DNA of 64,000 nucleotides from Sapria himalayana (GCA_029783825.1 JAREIK010002463.1:343501-407500), one strand, 5' to 3'. Positions 1 through 12,200 are shown, counted from the first letter of the stretch. Program-made: numbers and translations. Notes: generated by a model from the letters alone, not told the origin.

Positions 1-252
1 ATTTTTTTAGATGGGGTAGCTACATAAGGAACCACTACAAACTCCCTAAAACAAAACTCCAATCTCATAATTCCACCTGGCTCCAAGGAGGAGGGACGAA
101 ATGGACTTTAGCTATTATCAACCTCTTTTGTGACATCACATCACTACAAGTCAATCCCCAGCTCAATATATCTCTCAATAGATTCATGTGCCACAATGAC
201 CAAATAGGATAAAAGACCACTCAGCCTTCCAATATCTCTTTTTGAAGCAACT
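1..252. other. Unassigned flank left of the gypsy element
   Basis: No reading frame or repeat that I recognise. Together with 7437 onward it is the pre-insertion target of the gypsy element, because the ATAAT target duplication lies at 253-257 and 7432-7436. Confidence 0.4.
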
Positions 253-257
253 ATAAT

Positions 258-1895
258 TGTGACACCTCATTCCCCAAAGGATCCCATTCATTTCATTACA
301 CAATACAATATGTAATAAAATAAAATTTTCTCAAATGTACAATACATTTTTTTTTCGTTTTATATTTTATTTGCTCAGCGGAAGAAAGAAAACACACAAC
401 ATATTATTTAAGCTACAACCGGCTTTCCTTCACATGTGTGATTCCGTATGTGGATCTGTTATCTGTCCTAGACCTGTACCTGAAAAGGGGTCCCACAACG
501 GAGTGAGCAAAGCTTAGTAGGGTAAACTTTTTCAGAGATACTCCCTACCTAAGTACACGTAAAACATCATGAATATATATCAACACCCATTCAAGTACAA
601 TGTTTATATGAATGCAATTATGGATGAAATATTTATATGCACACATTCCTAAGTCTCATCTACTCCCTCACACATGTCGAATCCAAGTGTGACATATTAT
701 ATATATGGATATATATATATGTATATATGTATATATATCTATATAAATATTTATTTTTTTGGGAATTATACCAAAAAATATGGACCTCCTCCGAAAAATA
801 TATTAGACATTTATCCGAATAAAATATGATTTTCTTGGATTTACTCCGAGAAATAAGCACCGCCATAACTCTGCTTAGACGTTGTCCCAATTCGAGTTCG
901 CAATCTATAATAACTACGTACCAAATAAAATCCAACACAACTTAGAATGGACGTTGTCCCTATTCGAGTTCGCTAAATATCATCCATATACTTATATATA
1001 TATATATATATATCATGCACCCACTCATGTATATGGAATATTCCCGTGTAGATGAAATGCAATTATGCCATTTCCAATTTAACACATGTTCCAGACACAA
1101 TTTTAACAATCCAAATCCAATTCATCACGTACTAATTTTTACTAAATGAAATACCAAAACTTATCACCAATTAATTATTTTCAATAAAATTTCTAACAAT
1201 TTAAATTGAAATATAAAACATGATCATTTCTAGCCATTAAATAGAAAGAAATTATTATAAGAGAAAACCACTACCTTTCGGAAAATTTCATAGAAACTTT
1301 ATAAATTTGATATCAATGTGAAGATCTCGTCGTATAGAGTAACTTTAGTTCTTAGACTATTTCATTCCGATTCTAGAATAATCCATTACGATTAAAATAA
1401 AATTCACGGATATTTTTTTTTATGTATTGTCTCTATCCCTCTGGCGCTGAATGTTGTTTTTTTCAGTCTTTCTCCCATTTTTTCGGATTCCTGACTTTTC
1501 CCCCTTTTTTATAATAATTATTATCATTAATTAATAATAATTTTTTTATAATTTTAGGTTGACACCTGAACACCAGATGGACCGCTCATGCAGGCACAGT
1601 CACGTGCGGATGACGTGGCACAGTTTCGGTTGAGCAAAAATTTTTGTTATAATATTCTAATAATTATTTAATTAAATAAAAATATAATAAATTCTGATTT
1701 TCTTAGAATTTAATGAAATTTGACACCGTAGTTATATTTTCTAAGACGAATTCAATAACGACATCCATTTTATCATTATGGCTCTAAAATTTTCAAGTTA
1801 TTTTCTCTTATTACAAAAATTACCATTTTGCCCTTTTTTTTTCTAGATATCAAATTATGTTAGTTATTTATTCATTTTTTTTTCGGGACTTCACA
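258..1895 (-). repeat. 3' LTR of the gypsy element (element orientation)
   Basis: 1638 bp. On the minus strand it begins TGTGAAGTCC directly after the polypurine tract and ends in GTCACA at 258. It matches 5765-7431 across its full length with scattered substitutions and small indels. Confidence 0.93.
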
Positions 1896-1912
1896 TACTC
1901 TCCTCCTTAAAG
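1896..1912 (-). promoter_or_regulatory. Polypurine tract of the gypsy element
   Basis: The minus strand reads CTTTAAGGAGGAGAGTA immediately before the 3' LTR start TGTGAAG. This is the plus-strand primer position expected for an LTR retrotransposon. Confidence 0.8.
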
Positions 1913-2029
1913 AATTTCATCCCAAAATTCTCACAATTTCACCTTTGCACTTAAAAACTTATTCTGAAGTTAAATAATTATTAAATTAATAAAATACATA
2001 CCTTAATTTTCAAATAAAAAAAGATAAGC

Positions 2030-2292
2030 AACACACATCGCGTCTTCACGTTCCCATGTTGCTTCTTCTATTCCTTGATGCTGTCATATCACTTTACCAG
2101 TCTCATAGTTTTGCGTCGCAAAACTTGATCACGACTATCAATGATTCGCACTGGCATTTCCTTATATGTTCCATCTGCGTTAATAACTAGTTTGCCCCAA
2201 TCCATTACATGAGTTGGATCAGGAATATATTTTTTAAGCATAAAGACGTGAAATATCTCGTGGACACCAGATAAATATGGCAGTAATGCCAA
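2030..2292 (-). pseudogene. Integrase C-terminal, chromodomain-like tail
   Basis: 67 open codons at 2089-2292 include GVHEIFHVFMLKKYIPDP followed by LRRKTMRLVK. In chromoviruses this block links integrase to the chromodomain, which steers integration into heterochromatin. Past the stop at 2089 the minus strand still gives chromodomain-like residues (KQHGN then KTRCV) near 2040-2070. The domain is present but interrupted. Confidence 0.8.
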
Positions 2293-2479
2293 TCAATAAG
2301 CAACAAAACCCACTTTCTCGAGTATTTCGAAAGGCCCAATATATCTTGATGATAACCTTCCACGCTTGTCAAATCTGATTACACCCCCTTTAGGCATCAT
2401 TTTGAAGAAAACATGATCTCTCGCTTCAAATTCTAGGTATCATCTTCGTTTATCAAAATAACTTTTCTGTCGACTTTGT

Positions 2480-3430
2480 GCTGTAAGAAGACATCATCGT
2501 ATCAAATCTACTTTCTTTGAGGTATCTCTAATCACATCTGGACCCGTGAAGGATCAGTCTCCCACCTCAGCCCAACAAACTGGAGATCGACATGAACTTC
2601 CATACAATGCTTTATATGGTGCCATTTGGATACTTGCCTGATAACTATTGTTATAGGAAATTCGACCAAAAGCATATATTCTTTCTAGCTACCCTTGAAA
2701 TCTAGAAAATATGCAAACAACATATCTTTTAAAACCTGTATGGTTCTTTCTGAATGACCGTCTGTTTGTGGATGGAAAATAGTGCTCATTATCAACTGTG
2801 TTCCCATCGCTTTCTGAAAACTCTTCCAAAAATGAGCTGTAAATCAGGAATCTCTATCCGTTACAATGGATAATAGCAGTCCATGTAATCAGACAATTTC
2901 TCGTATGTATAACCCGCACAATTCCTCGCGTCTGAAGGTCATTCATATTACTAGAAAATGTGCGAACTTTGTAAGCCGGTCCACAATTACCCACACAGCA
3001 TCATGTTTTCGTGATGTCCATGGCAAGTGAATCACAAAATCCATCGTGATATGTTTCCATTTCCACTCTGCTACCTCCAAAGGCTGGAGTAATTCTGCAG
3101 GCCTCTGATGCTCGGCCTTTATCTACTGACACGTGAGGCATCGTCGAACAAAATCTCCAATATGTATTTTCAACCCATTCTAGTAATATTGGCAACGAAG
3201 ATCATTATACATCTTTGTGCCATCTGGATGTAATGTAAAATGAGAAAAGAGAAATTCTTTAAGAATCTCCTATCTCAATTTCACTATCTGGGGAACCACA
3301 ATCCATCCCCTAAACCGAAGACTACCATCCATATGAATAACCCACCTTCATCACATGCACCAGTCTCTACTCGATTCTTTATAGATAATATTTCTACATC
3401 TTATTTCTGCATCTCAATCACCTTGTTTAA
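2480..3430 (-). pseudogene. Gypsy integrase, degraded
   Basis: Around 2950-3190 the minus strand, read with frame changes, gives a segment matching plant gypsy integrase: KAEHQRPA, then EWKWKHITMDFV, then AVWVIVDRLTK. The first catalytic Asp context is recognisable. One open piece (3001-3195) is in a shifted frame relative to the family sequence. Toward 2500 the match continues weakly with stops. Confidence 0.8.
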
Positions 3431-3439
3431 TAGCTAAGG

Positions 3440-4060
3440 TATAGCTACTAAACTCTCAATAACACCCTGACTTCCACTACTATGTTGTAAGCTGAATCAT
3501 CCCACAGTTTCAAGCATATCCCATTCCCGCAAAGCTATACTAGCTAGTGCACCTCGTGACTTTTGACTAAGTGCATCAGCCACCACATTTGCCTTACCTA
3601 GATGGTAATGCAAAGTAAAATAATAATCTTTTAGATACTCCATTCATTGACGTTTTCTCATGTTAAGATCTCATTGTGTATAGATATATTTCAGACTTTT
3701 ATGGTCTGAATATACCTCAAATTGCTCTCCATACAAATAGTGGTGTTATATTTTTAAAGCAAAGCCTATAGCCACCAAGTCTATATCATGTGTGGGGTAA
3801 TTTCCTTCATGATTCTTTAAATTGTCTTGGGCCATAAGCTACCACTCTCCCTGATTACATCAGAACACATCCCAATCCATCTTTTGAGGCATCACAATAC
3901 ATTGTATATTTCTGCCCCCTATCTGGAATTATCAGAATAGATACTAAAATAAGTCTCCTTTTCATTTCATAGAATGCCTTTTCACATGAATCAATTCACT
4001 CATACTTGACTTCCTTCCTGGTCAATTTAGTCATTGGAGCAGTTAACCCGAAAAAATTCT
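3440..4060 (-). pseudogene. Gypsy RNase H region, degraded
   Basis: Minus-strand translation between the RT and integrase pieces gives scattered RNase H-like residues in changing frames, with many stops. The position between RT and integrase is as expected. No long frame survives, so the limits are approximate. Confidence 0.55.
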
Positions 4061-4084
4061 CAATAAATCTTCTGTAATACCCAG

Positions 4085-4951
4085 CTAATCCCAAAAAACT
4101 ACGTATTTCAAAAACTGACTTTGGCCTCCCCAATTCATGACTGCCCTAATTTTATCATGGTCCACTGAGATACTTGTAGTTGATACTACGTGTCCTAAAA
4201 ATTTTACTTCTGTCGACCAAAAGTCACATTTATCAAACTTGGCATACAACTTATGTTCTCTCAAAGTTTGGAGAATAATATGTAAATGATCCTCATACTC
4301 CCCTTCGGACTTAAAATAAATCAAAATATCATCTACAAAAATCACAACAAAATAATCTAAATATGAATGAAATATTCTATGCATAAGATCCATAAATGCC
4401 ACTGGGACGTTCATTAATCCGAAAGGCATTACTGTAAACTCAAAATGCTCATGCCGTGTTCTAAATACTGTCTTTGGAATGTCAGCCTTCCTAACTCACA
4501 ACTGGTGATATCCAGTACGAAGATCTATTTTGGAAAAGACTTGTGCCCATTTTAATGGTCAAATAAATCATTAATCCGTGGCAATGGATATCGATTCTTT
4601 ATCATAATTCTATTCAATTGTTGATAATCAATGCACATTCGAAGGTTTTTATCCTTTTTTTTTTGCAAATAAAATCAGAGCACCACCACATGGTGAAGTG
4701 TTGGGTCTAATAAAACCCTTGTCCAACAAATCTTGTATCTGGACCTTGAGTTCTTATAATTCAATCGGTGCCAAGCTATGTGGAGTCATAGAAATTTGTG
4801 ATGTACCAAGATGTAACTCAATACAAAAATCCACATTACTGTGCAGGGGTAATCCTGGTAATTCATCAGGAAAAACATCCTCATAGTCACAAACTATCTG
4901 AGGAAGATTCATATTCAATGTCTCTTCTTCTTCTAGGGTGAGACATATCAT
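4085..4951 (-). pseudogene. Gypsy reverse transcriptase, broken
   Basis: Two open pieces flank broken sequence. 4754-4951 carries YEDVFPDELPGLP, the conserved linker just before gypsy RT. 4085-4429 carries MPFGLMNVP, the catalytic FVDDILIY box, and FLGHVVS near the RT end. The piece between them, about 4430-4750, has RT-like residues in shifting frames. The catalytic aspartates are intact, but stops and frameshifts prevent translation as one polyprotein. Confidence 0.88.
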
Positions 4952-5020
4952 CCAACCTATAAGTTTTCCATGCCATTTAGAATCATATATAGTATGGGGT
5001 AAAGCATCAAACTTATTTCC

Positions 5021-5263
5021 CTAAAATACAACACATATATTGTCTGGTGTGCGGATAATAATTCTTCTACGATCACAATCAATAATGACCCAATGTGCTA
5101 TTAACCAGTCAATGCCAGGAATTACATCAAAATATGACATGTCCATGACTTTAAGATCTACCATGAATATAATCCTTAAGATTTCTAACTCACAATCTTG
5201 ACATATTTGACTAATTTTCACCTTAGACCCTATAGGAAAAGTCACATGCAATAACTTGTCCAA
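5021..5263 (-). pseudogene. Gypsy protease C-terminal part
   Basis: The segment with FDVIPGIDWL matches the region downstream of the catalytic Asp in gypsy aspartic proteases, where FDVILGMDWL is typical. The catalytic DSGA motif itself is not present upstream because sequence is deleted between this frame and the gag fragment at 5284. A single short open frame remains, ending before the RT linker near 4990. Confidence 0.75.
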
Positions 5264-5283
5264 GTTTTTTTTTTCTTAACTTG

Positions 5284-5532
5284 TCATAACCAATGATTTA
5301 CTATCATAGTGTCCCCTCCTCCTATAAATGTTGGAGGATGATGTGCCTTGAACTTTTGGAGGTTACTTGATCCTTCTTGACCTCTAGTTGCACTAGTTTG
5401 TGTAACCCTTGCAACAACAACATCTACAGCCTCTGTCAGAGCCTGCTGATTAAAGAAGGCTGGGGATTGATCCTCATTTCGTTGACATCCCCAGTATCCT
5501 CGTTCTCTACTTGTCATCTTTCTATAAGTCAA
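5284..5532 (-). pseudogene. Truncated gag N-terminus
   Basis: 82 codons. The end of the fragment (KFKAHHPPTFIGGGD then NHWL) resembles the start of the capsid domain of plant chromovirus gag, normally followed by several hundred residues of capsid and a zinc knuckle. Here the frame ends at 5284 and the next recognisable residues at 5263 are already past the protease active site. Most of the capsid, the zinc knuckle and the protease catalytic motif are therefore missing. A T-rich stretch at 5262-5274 sits at the junction. The start Met is uncertain; a second Met lies five codons in. It could not make working particles. Confidence 0.75.
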
Positions 5533-5749
5533 ATAATAATATAAGAATCATATTCATTCCCTATTATTAGTGCACATGCCAACTAATAATAGTTTTTCAT
5601 TTCGAGAATATCATTTTATTTTCTAAACTGCTAAGGTTATGTGTTCTTTACCCTAGTGTTATTTTCTTTCCTTGAGTATATATCTAAACATTCCTATCAC
5701 ATTATGAAATTTATACCAATTTCAGAGTTATAGGTAATCATATATCTAA

Positions 5750-5761
5750 CCTTTGATACCA
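5750..5761 (-). promoter_or_regulatory. Primer-binding site, initiator tRNA-Met type
   Basis: The minus strand reads TGGTATCAAAGG three bases inside the 5' LTR. The usual plant initiator-Met site is TGGTATCAGAGC, so this copy has diverged slightly. It fixes the orientation of the element. Confidence 0.8.
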
Positions 5762-5764
5762 AGC

Positions 5765-6212
5765 TGTGACACTCCATTCACCAGGAAGTATCATTCATTC
5801 CATCACACAATACAATATGCAATAAAATAAAATTTTTTCAAATATACAATACATTTTTTTTTGTTTTACATTTTATTTGCTCAGTAGAAGAAAGAAAATA
5901 CACAACATATTATTTAAGTCACAACCGACTTTCCTTCACATGTACGATCACGTATGTGGATCTGTCATCTGTCTTGGACTTGTACCTGAAAAGGGGTCTC
6001 ACAATGGAGTGAGCAAAGCTCAGTAGGGTAAACTCCTTTAGAATTACTCCTTACCTAAGTGCACGTAAAATGTCATGAATATATATCAACACCCATTCAA
6101 GTACAATGTTTATATGAATGCAATTATAGATGAAATATTTATATGCCAATATTACTGAGTCTTATCGACTCCCTCACACATGCCGAAGCCAAGTGTGGCA
6201 TATTATATATCT

Positions 6213-6270
<58 letters not shown>

Positions 6271-7431
6271 GTATATATGTATATGTTTTATATAAATATT
6301 TATTTTTTTTGCAATTATTCTGAAAAATATGGACATCCTCCGAAAAACATATTGAACATTTATCCCAATAAAATATGATTTTCTTGGATTCACTCCGAGA
6401 AATAAGCACCGCCGTAACTCTGCCTGTACGTTGTCCCAATTTGAGTTAGCAATCTATAATAACCATGTACCAAATAAAATCCAGCACAACTCAGTCTGGA
6501 CGTTACCCCTATTCGAGTTCGCTAAATACCATCTATATACCTTTATATATATATATATATATATCATGCACCCACCCATGTATATGGAATATTTCCGTGC
6601 ATATGAAATGCAATTATGCCATTTCCAATTTAACCCATGTTCCAAACACAATTTTAAAAATCCAAATCCAATTCATTCTGTACTAATTTTTACTAAACGA
6701 AATATCGAAACTTTTCACCAATTAATTATTTCCAATAAAATTTCTAACAATTCGAATTGAAATATAAAACATGATCATTTCTGGTCATTAAATAGAAAGA
6801 AATTCTGATAAGAGAAACCACAACCTTTCGAAAAATTTTACAGAAACTTTATAAATTTGATATCAATGTGAAGATCTTGTCGTGTAGAGTAACTTTAGTT
6901 CTTGGACTATTTCATTCTGATTCCATAATAATCCGTTACGATTAAAAGAAAATTCATGGATATTTTTTTTCTGTAATCTCTGCCTTCGACACTGAACATT
7001 TTTTTTTTCAACCTTTCTCCCGTTTTTCGTATTCCAGACATTTTCTCTCTTTTTTTAAATGATTATTATCATTAATTAATAATAATTTTTTATTTTCATT
7101 TTAGGTTGACACCTAGACAGCCAACGGACAGCCCATGTAGGCACATCCACATGCAGGCGACGTGGCATGGTCTTTCGGTTGTGCAATTTTTTTTAATATT
7201 CTAATTATTATTTTATTAAATAAAATATAACAAATTCTGATTTTCTCAGAATTTAACAAAATTTGATACCGTAGCTATATTTTCCAAAACGAATTCAATA
7301 ACGACATCCATTTTATCATTATGGCTATAAAATTTTCAGGTTATTTTCTCTTATTACAAAATTATAATTTTGCTCTTTTCCAGAAATTAAATTATGTTAG
7401 TTATTTATTCATTTTTTTTCAGGATTTCATA
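5765..7431 (-). repeat. 5' LTR of the gypsy element (element orientation)
   Basis: 1667 bp and collinear with 258-1895. On the minus strand it begins TATGAAATCC, where the other LTR has TGTGAAGTCC, so the terminal TG has mutated to TA. It ends GTGTCACA. An (AT)n and (GTAT)n run near 6211-6282 is much expanded compared with the matching place near 708-742 in the other LTR and accounts for much of the length difference. Confidence 0.93.
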
Positions 7432-7436
7432 ATAAT

Positions 7437-8267
7437 GTAGGGACAGCTTCCACTGGGGATTTTATCCCAACTCCAACTTCGGATTCTTGGAAATAATCCA
7501 CAACCAAAGAGAAGAAGTCTCGTTGCATCCTCAAAAAAGTCCACCAAAAGGATTTGGAATTTCAACACATAACACTTCTTAGGAAGGATGGCTTATTCAG
7601 AAAGGGACCTATCTTTGTCTTGCTGGACTTGAAAAGAAGGAGAAGTTGATGGCTAAGATGGTAGATTATTTCTTTCTCACTCCTTTCTTTTTGATTTTTC
7701 ATCATGATGAAGGAAGGACCATCTGTCCAAAAAGTATACTAGAATAATTAGCTCATAGTCCAACTAGCTTGAGCTCTAGCCCAAGTCTCCAAACCAACGC
7801 TTCGGAGAGCCTTCTACCATGTAAAGAGATTCCTTCTGTCTCTCCCTCCAACACTATGTCCGAATTCCTTCAATCCTAATAGTCATTCCTTTCTGGACCC
7901 CAGTCAAGGAGGGAATAAAGGCATGAAGAGTGGATTTCAATAAAAACAAGACCTTGCCAGCTTGACCTAATAGGACGAACACCTTTCCAACCCAAAACTT
8001 CTTGCTTAATTTCTTTATAACTAAATTCTAAACTTCATCTCTTCATCTTCCCAGGATACCCTTTCGAAAGAAATGAACTATTGAACAACCAAACATTTTA
8101 TGTCCGGCCCTCATAATGGGGATGAAGGATGAAGAAAGAACACTGTACTTGTTTGAAAAGAAGGAAATAGAGAAGGTAGGGAAGTAATGTTTTATAATAC
8201 TGACTTACATTCTTATACTCTTTTTTGCGTGGATTAGTTTGGACCAAGGTAGCTTCTAAACTTGCCA
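7437..8267. other. Mitochondrial-like intergenic DNA, unassigned
   Basis: No coding frame of note. Composition is more balanced and less AT-rich than the surroundings, and its texture resembles the block at 56,055-60,100, so I suspect a nuclear insertion of mitochondrial DNA. I recognise no mitochondrial gene in it. The hAT element interrupts it, and it appears to resume at 11,811. Confidence 0.35.
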
Positions 8268-8275
8268 GTTTATAA

Positions 8276-8290
8276 TAGAGGTGTCAAACG
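8276..8290 (+). repeat. hAT left terminal inverted repeat
   Basis: TAGAGGTGTCAAACG, paired with the right end at 11788-11802 with one mismatch. Both ends run on into the same GC-rich subterminal palindromic sequence. Confidence 0.93.
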
Positions 8291-9033
8291 TGCCGGGCCG
8301 GCCCGGCATGTTTTTAAACCGGGCCCGTGCCATGCCCGGGTTAGAATCTGCTCGTGCCGTGCCGTGCCTGGCCCGGCACGCAGGCACGGGTTCGTCCCGT
8401 GCAGGTTCACGCGGGCACGCGTGGGGCATGGGCGTGCCACGTGAGTCGTGACCCGTCCCCTGCCCCCCCCCCCCCCCCCCCGGTAAAAAGACCGCGGGTC
8501 GAATCTAATAGGACCCGACCCGCGGTCCCGACTGCCGAGCCCCGATGGACTTAGACCCGACCAATCCCAATGGCCAAAAAAAAATTCAAACTTTAATGAA
8601 TTTCAGCCGTTAGATTCACCTCCAACGGTTAGGGGGCAGAATCCAACGGTCCTCGTGATTCTGCCCCTTAAAATTATATTAAAAATTCAAAAAATTAATA
8701 AAAAAAAAAATTTTTTATAAAAAATTAATTTCTTTATCTTATAAATTCTACCCCCCTCCCTATAACATTTATGTTTTTCAAAAACATATCTCCTCTCAAA
8801 ACTTTCTCTCTCTCACATAAACCGTGCATCTCTCTCTCGGGCCTCGGGATTTTGATTTCGGCTTGGATTTTCGTGAAACTCTACTTGAGTTTTGAACATC
8901 TGAGCTTCATGCGGTGCACCTTGCACGTGACTGACCTCATTGCTTTTACCGGATAATTTATTTTACATTTTTATTTACTCTCTCTCTCTAAAGCTTCTCT
9001 CTCTAGAAAAACATAGGAAAAAAAACATAAAAA

Positions 9034-11134
9034 ATGACAAATACACCTGACACGTATTTAAATTTGGAAAATGAAAATGTTAGTGTTACACAGACGTCTG
9101 CGGCTGCTAAAAATTTGGTTTCTCCAGTCGTCTCTACCCAAAGTTCTAAAAAACAAAAAACTAGGAGGACTTCTGTAGTTTGAACTCATTTTAAAATCAT
9201 AACACAAGTAAATGTTAGGGGTGAGGAACTTGAAATGGCACAGTGTAAATATTATATGAGACTTTTAACATGCAAGAGTACATGTGAGACTGGGCACCTT
9301 AAGAGGCATGCCGAATTATGCACCAAAAAACATGGACCCTTAGATCCTAGGCAAACCTATATTGGCACTACATTTTTTGAGACTGGATCGAGTTCAGTCT
9401 CAAAGTTTACTTCCTTCGTATACTCTAGCGAGTTGGGTAGGGAAGGCATTACCAGGCTCATCACATTGATGGGTCTTCCGATCAGATTTTCGGAAGATCC
9501 GAGGGTAGTGCGCATCATGTAGACTTATTTTCAGCCTTCCTATCGTAGGATTCCTAGGTCCACATCTAGGAGTGACATACTAAAGATATATAAGTTAGAA
9601 AAACAAAAAATTATTAAGGAATTTATGGCATATAGTGGAGTGGTGTCCGTGACGTCCGATATATGGACATGTCACGATGATTCTTCTTATACATGTCTCA
9701 CGAGTCACTATGTAGATTCTAACTGGACAATCAATAAAAAAATATTAGGATTCACTGAGATTCTTCATCCTCATGATGGCCCGGCCATTTTTGAGTGTAT
9801 GATGAAAATATTTAGGGAATATAAAATTCAAAATAAAATTTTTAGTGTCACTTTTGATAATGCTTCTAATAATGGAGTAGCGATTAATAAGTTTGTTAGG
9901 AGAGATCTTTCATGTCAGATGCATGTGTCATGTGATTAACCTGATAGTTCAAGCGGGTATGAAGGTGTGTTCCCCCACGTTGGAAAATATACGCAATGCA
10001 CTCAAGTATATTCGCACTCCTCGCAGACAACAAGAGTTTGGTAGTCTCTGTTTGTCTACGAATCTTAAGAAGAATAAATTCCAATCGGATGTGAGACATC
10101 GTTGGAATTACACGTACCTGATGTTGGAATCATGTGTTGGATACGAACACGTGATATCCGACTACGTCAATAGTAAAAGTAGCGAACTTATTATTGACGA
10201 CACTGACTGGGCTTCAAGAATTTCATTTATGAATTTCCTGAAGATATTTTATGACACGACGAACATGTGTTCGTCGGTTTATACGCCCACCACTTGCATT
10301 GCACTCCGGTGCATTTGCAACATTAGTAGCATGTTTAGGAAGTATCAAGCTGACCCGACGCTTAGCCATATGGTTGCAGAGATGGAGACCAAGTACTTGA
10401 AGTACTGGTCCACCATTCCATCTCTTTATTGCCTCGCTGCATGCATGGACCCTAGGGCTAAGGTGGAAGGGGTAGAAAACACCCTGACTTTCATTTCCTC
10501 GTGCATGAGCCTGGAAGAGCCACCTGAAGGGTTCATTTACGAGAAGTTGACAGACCTGTTCACATACTACGATACTAGGTATGGTGGTGGTGGTAGTGAG
10601 ACTGTGATTACGGACATTGATACCTTGTTCGGAGATGATGATTATTCCATTAACCTAGCTAGGGGAAAACGTAGGGGTGGACCATCACATAGGAGTGAGC
10701 TGTCTCGGTACTTAGATACCGATTACTGCTCAATCCTATCACATTCTGATAATAAGAATCTTGATTTATTACAGTGGTGGAAATCATATGAGTCCACCTA
10801 TCTCGTGCTATCTAGGATGGCACGGGATCTACTGACTCCTCCGGTGTCGAGCGTAGCATCGGAGTCTGCTTTTTCTGTTGCAGTGAACGTGATTTTGGAT
10901 AGGAGATCGAGATTACGTCCAGATATGGTTGAGGCCTTGGCATGTTTGAAGGATTGGGAGGAATCGATGTTTAGCATCCGTGATCGTACTGAAGCTGGGA
11001 CTGTGACAGACACTACAGTCACATCCACATCCACTACGATGGCGGAGGAGCTGATTGCCGATGATGATGATCCATATGATACTGATCTTGATGTTGCGGC
11101 TGATGATTCTCATGATATGCCGCTTGACGATTGA
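9034..11134 (+). pseudogene. hAT transposase, BED finger plus hATC dimerisation domain, broken
   Basis: The first ATG is at 9034. The frame is interrupted by TGA at 9181, where the family has Trp before THF; by TAG at 9520, where Gln precedes TYF; and by a frameshift near 9880-9910. It then runs open to 11134 for about 410 codons. The BED finger near 9235-9320 has Tyr (9253-9255) where its second Cys is expected, and keeps GHLKRHAELC. SDIWTC and FDNASNNG carry the first two acidic catalytic residues. The C-terminus has SSVASESAFS, the hATC dimerisation signature, and an acidic tail. The gene once encoded the element's own cut-and-paste transposase. Three separate lesions and a lost zinc ligand make it inactive. 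Confidence 0.93.
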
Positions 11135-11787
11135 TGCTGATCTGCTCTTTTTTTTCGATGTTTTTTTATTCATTGTATTTATACGCTTTGTTTGTACCAT
11201 ACGTTGTGTTGAAACTTATACTTGTTTTGTTCGGACCATTGGTTTCAAAAGCATGATTGATAATTTTTCATTTGTGTAGTTTAATTTTAATTTTTACTAA
11301 CATAATGTATTGATTTATTTTTTTTATGATTTAAATTTTATTTTAAAAATTAATAACTTTAATATATAATTAATAAATTATAAATATAAAAAAAGCTAAA
11401 CTAATTTGAATTTGATAAAAAAATTATTTTCTAATATTTGTTTGTTTTATTTAATTTTAATTTTTAAAATTTTTTAAAAAAATTATATTTAATAATTAAT
11501 ACTCTATACTTAAATACTAATCAATAAAATTTACAATATAAAAAAAATTAATCTGCCTGTCCGTCAGTCCGTGCGGCCTCCCGGACCCCGGTCCCGCGTC
11601 CCTGCTTCCTCCTGCCCGGCCCTGTCGCCTGGCCTGTATGGCCAAGGCGTGCCCGAGCGGGCCCGGTACGGCACGACACGGCCTTGCCATGCCTACGGGC
11701 CGTGCCGTGCCAGCCTATATTCAAACGGCACGGCACGGTAGCACGATCGTGCTCGTGAAAAACGGGTTGTGCCGTGCCGGGCCGGCC

Positions 11788-11802
11788 CGTTTGACACCTT
11801 TA
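11788..11802 (-). repeat. hAT right terminal inverted repeat
   Basis: On the minus strand it reads TAAAGGTGTCAAACG. It abuts the target duplication copy at 11803-11810. Confidence 0.93.
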
Positions 11803-11810
11803 GTTTATAA

Positions 11811-12200
11811 GCATTATGATTGTGTGACCATGGAACATGCTCGACATTTACTTTGAGGAAGTGACTTAGGATAGGAGCATGCCTTTAAGAAACAAAAAAA
11901 AAAGGCTCGAGAGACCTCTTTTTTTTCTTACTTAATAAATAGGGTAGATCAGACTTACTTAATAAATAGGGTAGATTAGATGACCTTCTAGCTAGACCTT
12001 CGAGACTATTAGTCTCTTTGATGACTAGATCACTACCACCACTTCAATTATGCTTTCTCAATCTCTACGAAACGAGTTATTTTTTTCATGAAAATGAGTT
12101 ATTTATTAGATTTGCATTTTGTAATTAATTGGAATAGCCGAGTGAGTCACTCTTCTCTTTAATTCACTAACATAATGTGTGAAGGATCTTTTCTTGTATA
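11811..12200. other. Flank between hAT and CACTA, mitochondrial-like
   Basis: No coding frame. It probably continues the sequence left of the hAT element. It contains a tandem pair of about 28 bp around CTTACTTAATAAATAGGGT (near 11,930-11,985). Confidence 0.35.

Larger units (their letters stand above)
258..7431 (-). mobile_element. Ty3/gypsy LTR retrotransposon, complete ends, internally deleted
   Basis: The element is 7174 bp, read on the minus strand, with LTRs at 5765-7431 (5') and 258-1895 (3'). The target duplication ATAAT is perfect at 253-257 and 7432-7436. Seen directly: the primer-binding site, the polypurine tract, and pol pieces in gypsy order: protease, RT, RNase H, integrase, then a chromodomain-like tail. 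The integrase-last order and the tail are typical of plant chromoviruses (Tekay/Del type inferred). All reading frames carry stops or shifts, and the region between gag and protease is deleted. The LTRs look roughly 90% identical by eye, so the insertion is not recent. Confidence 0.95.
8276..11802 (+). mobile_element. Full-length hAT DNA transposon
   Basis: The element is 3527 bp, bounded by a perfect 8-bp target duplication GTTTATAA at 8268-8275 and 11803-11810. The terminal inverted repeats begin TAGAGGTGTCAAACG on the left and TAAAGGTGTCAAACG on the right. Both continue into GC-rich subterminal repeats built on GGGCCGGCCCGGCACG. An 8-bp duplication, short repeats starting with TA, and a BED/hATC transposase define the hAT superfamily (Ac-like). 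A run of 19 C residues lies at 8463-8481. Confidence 0.97.
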
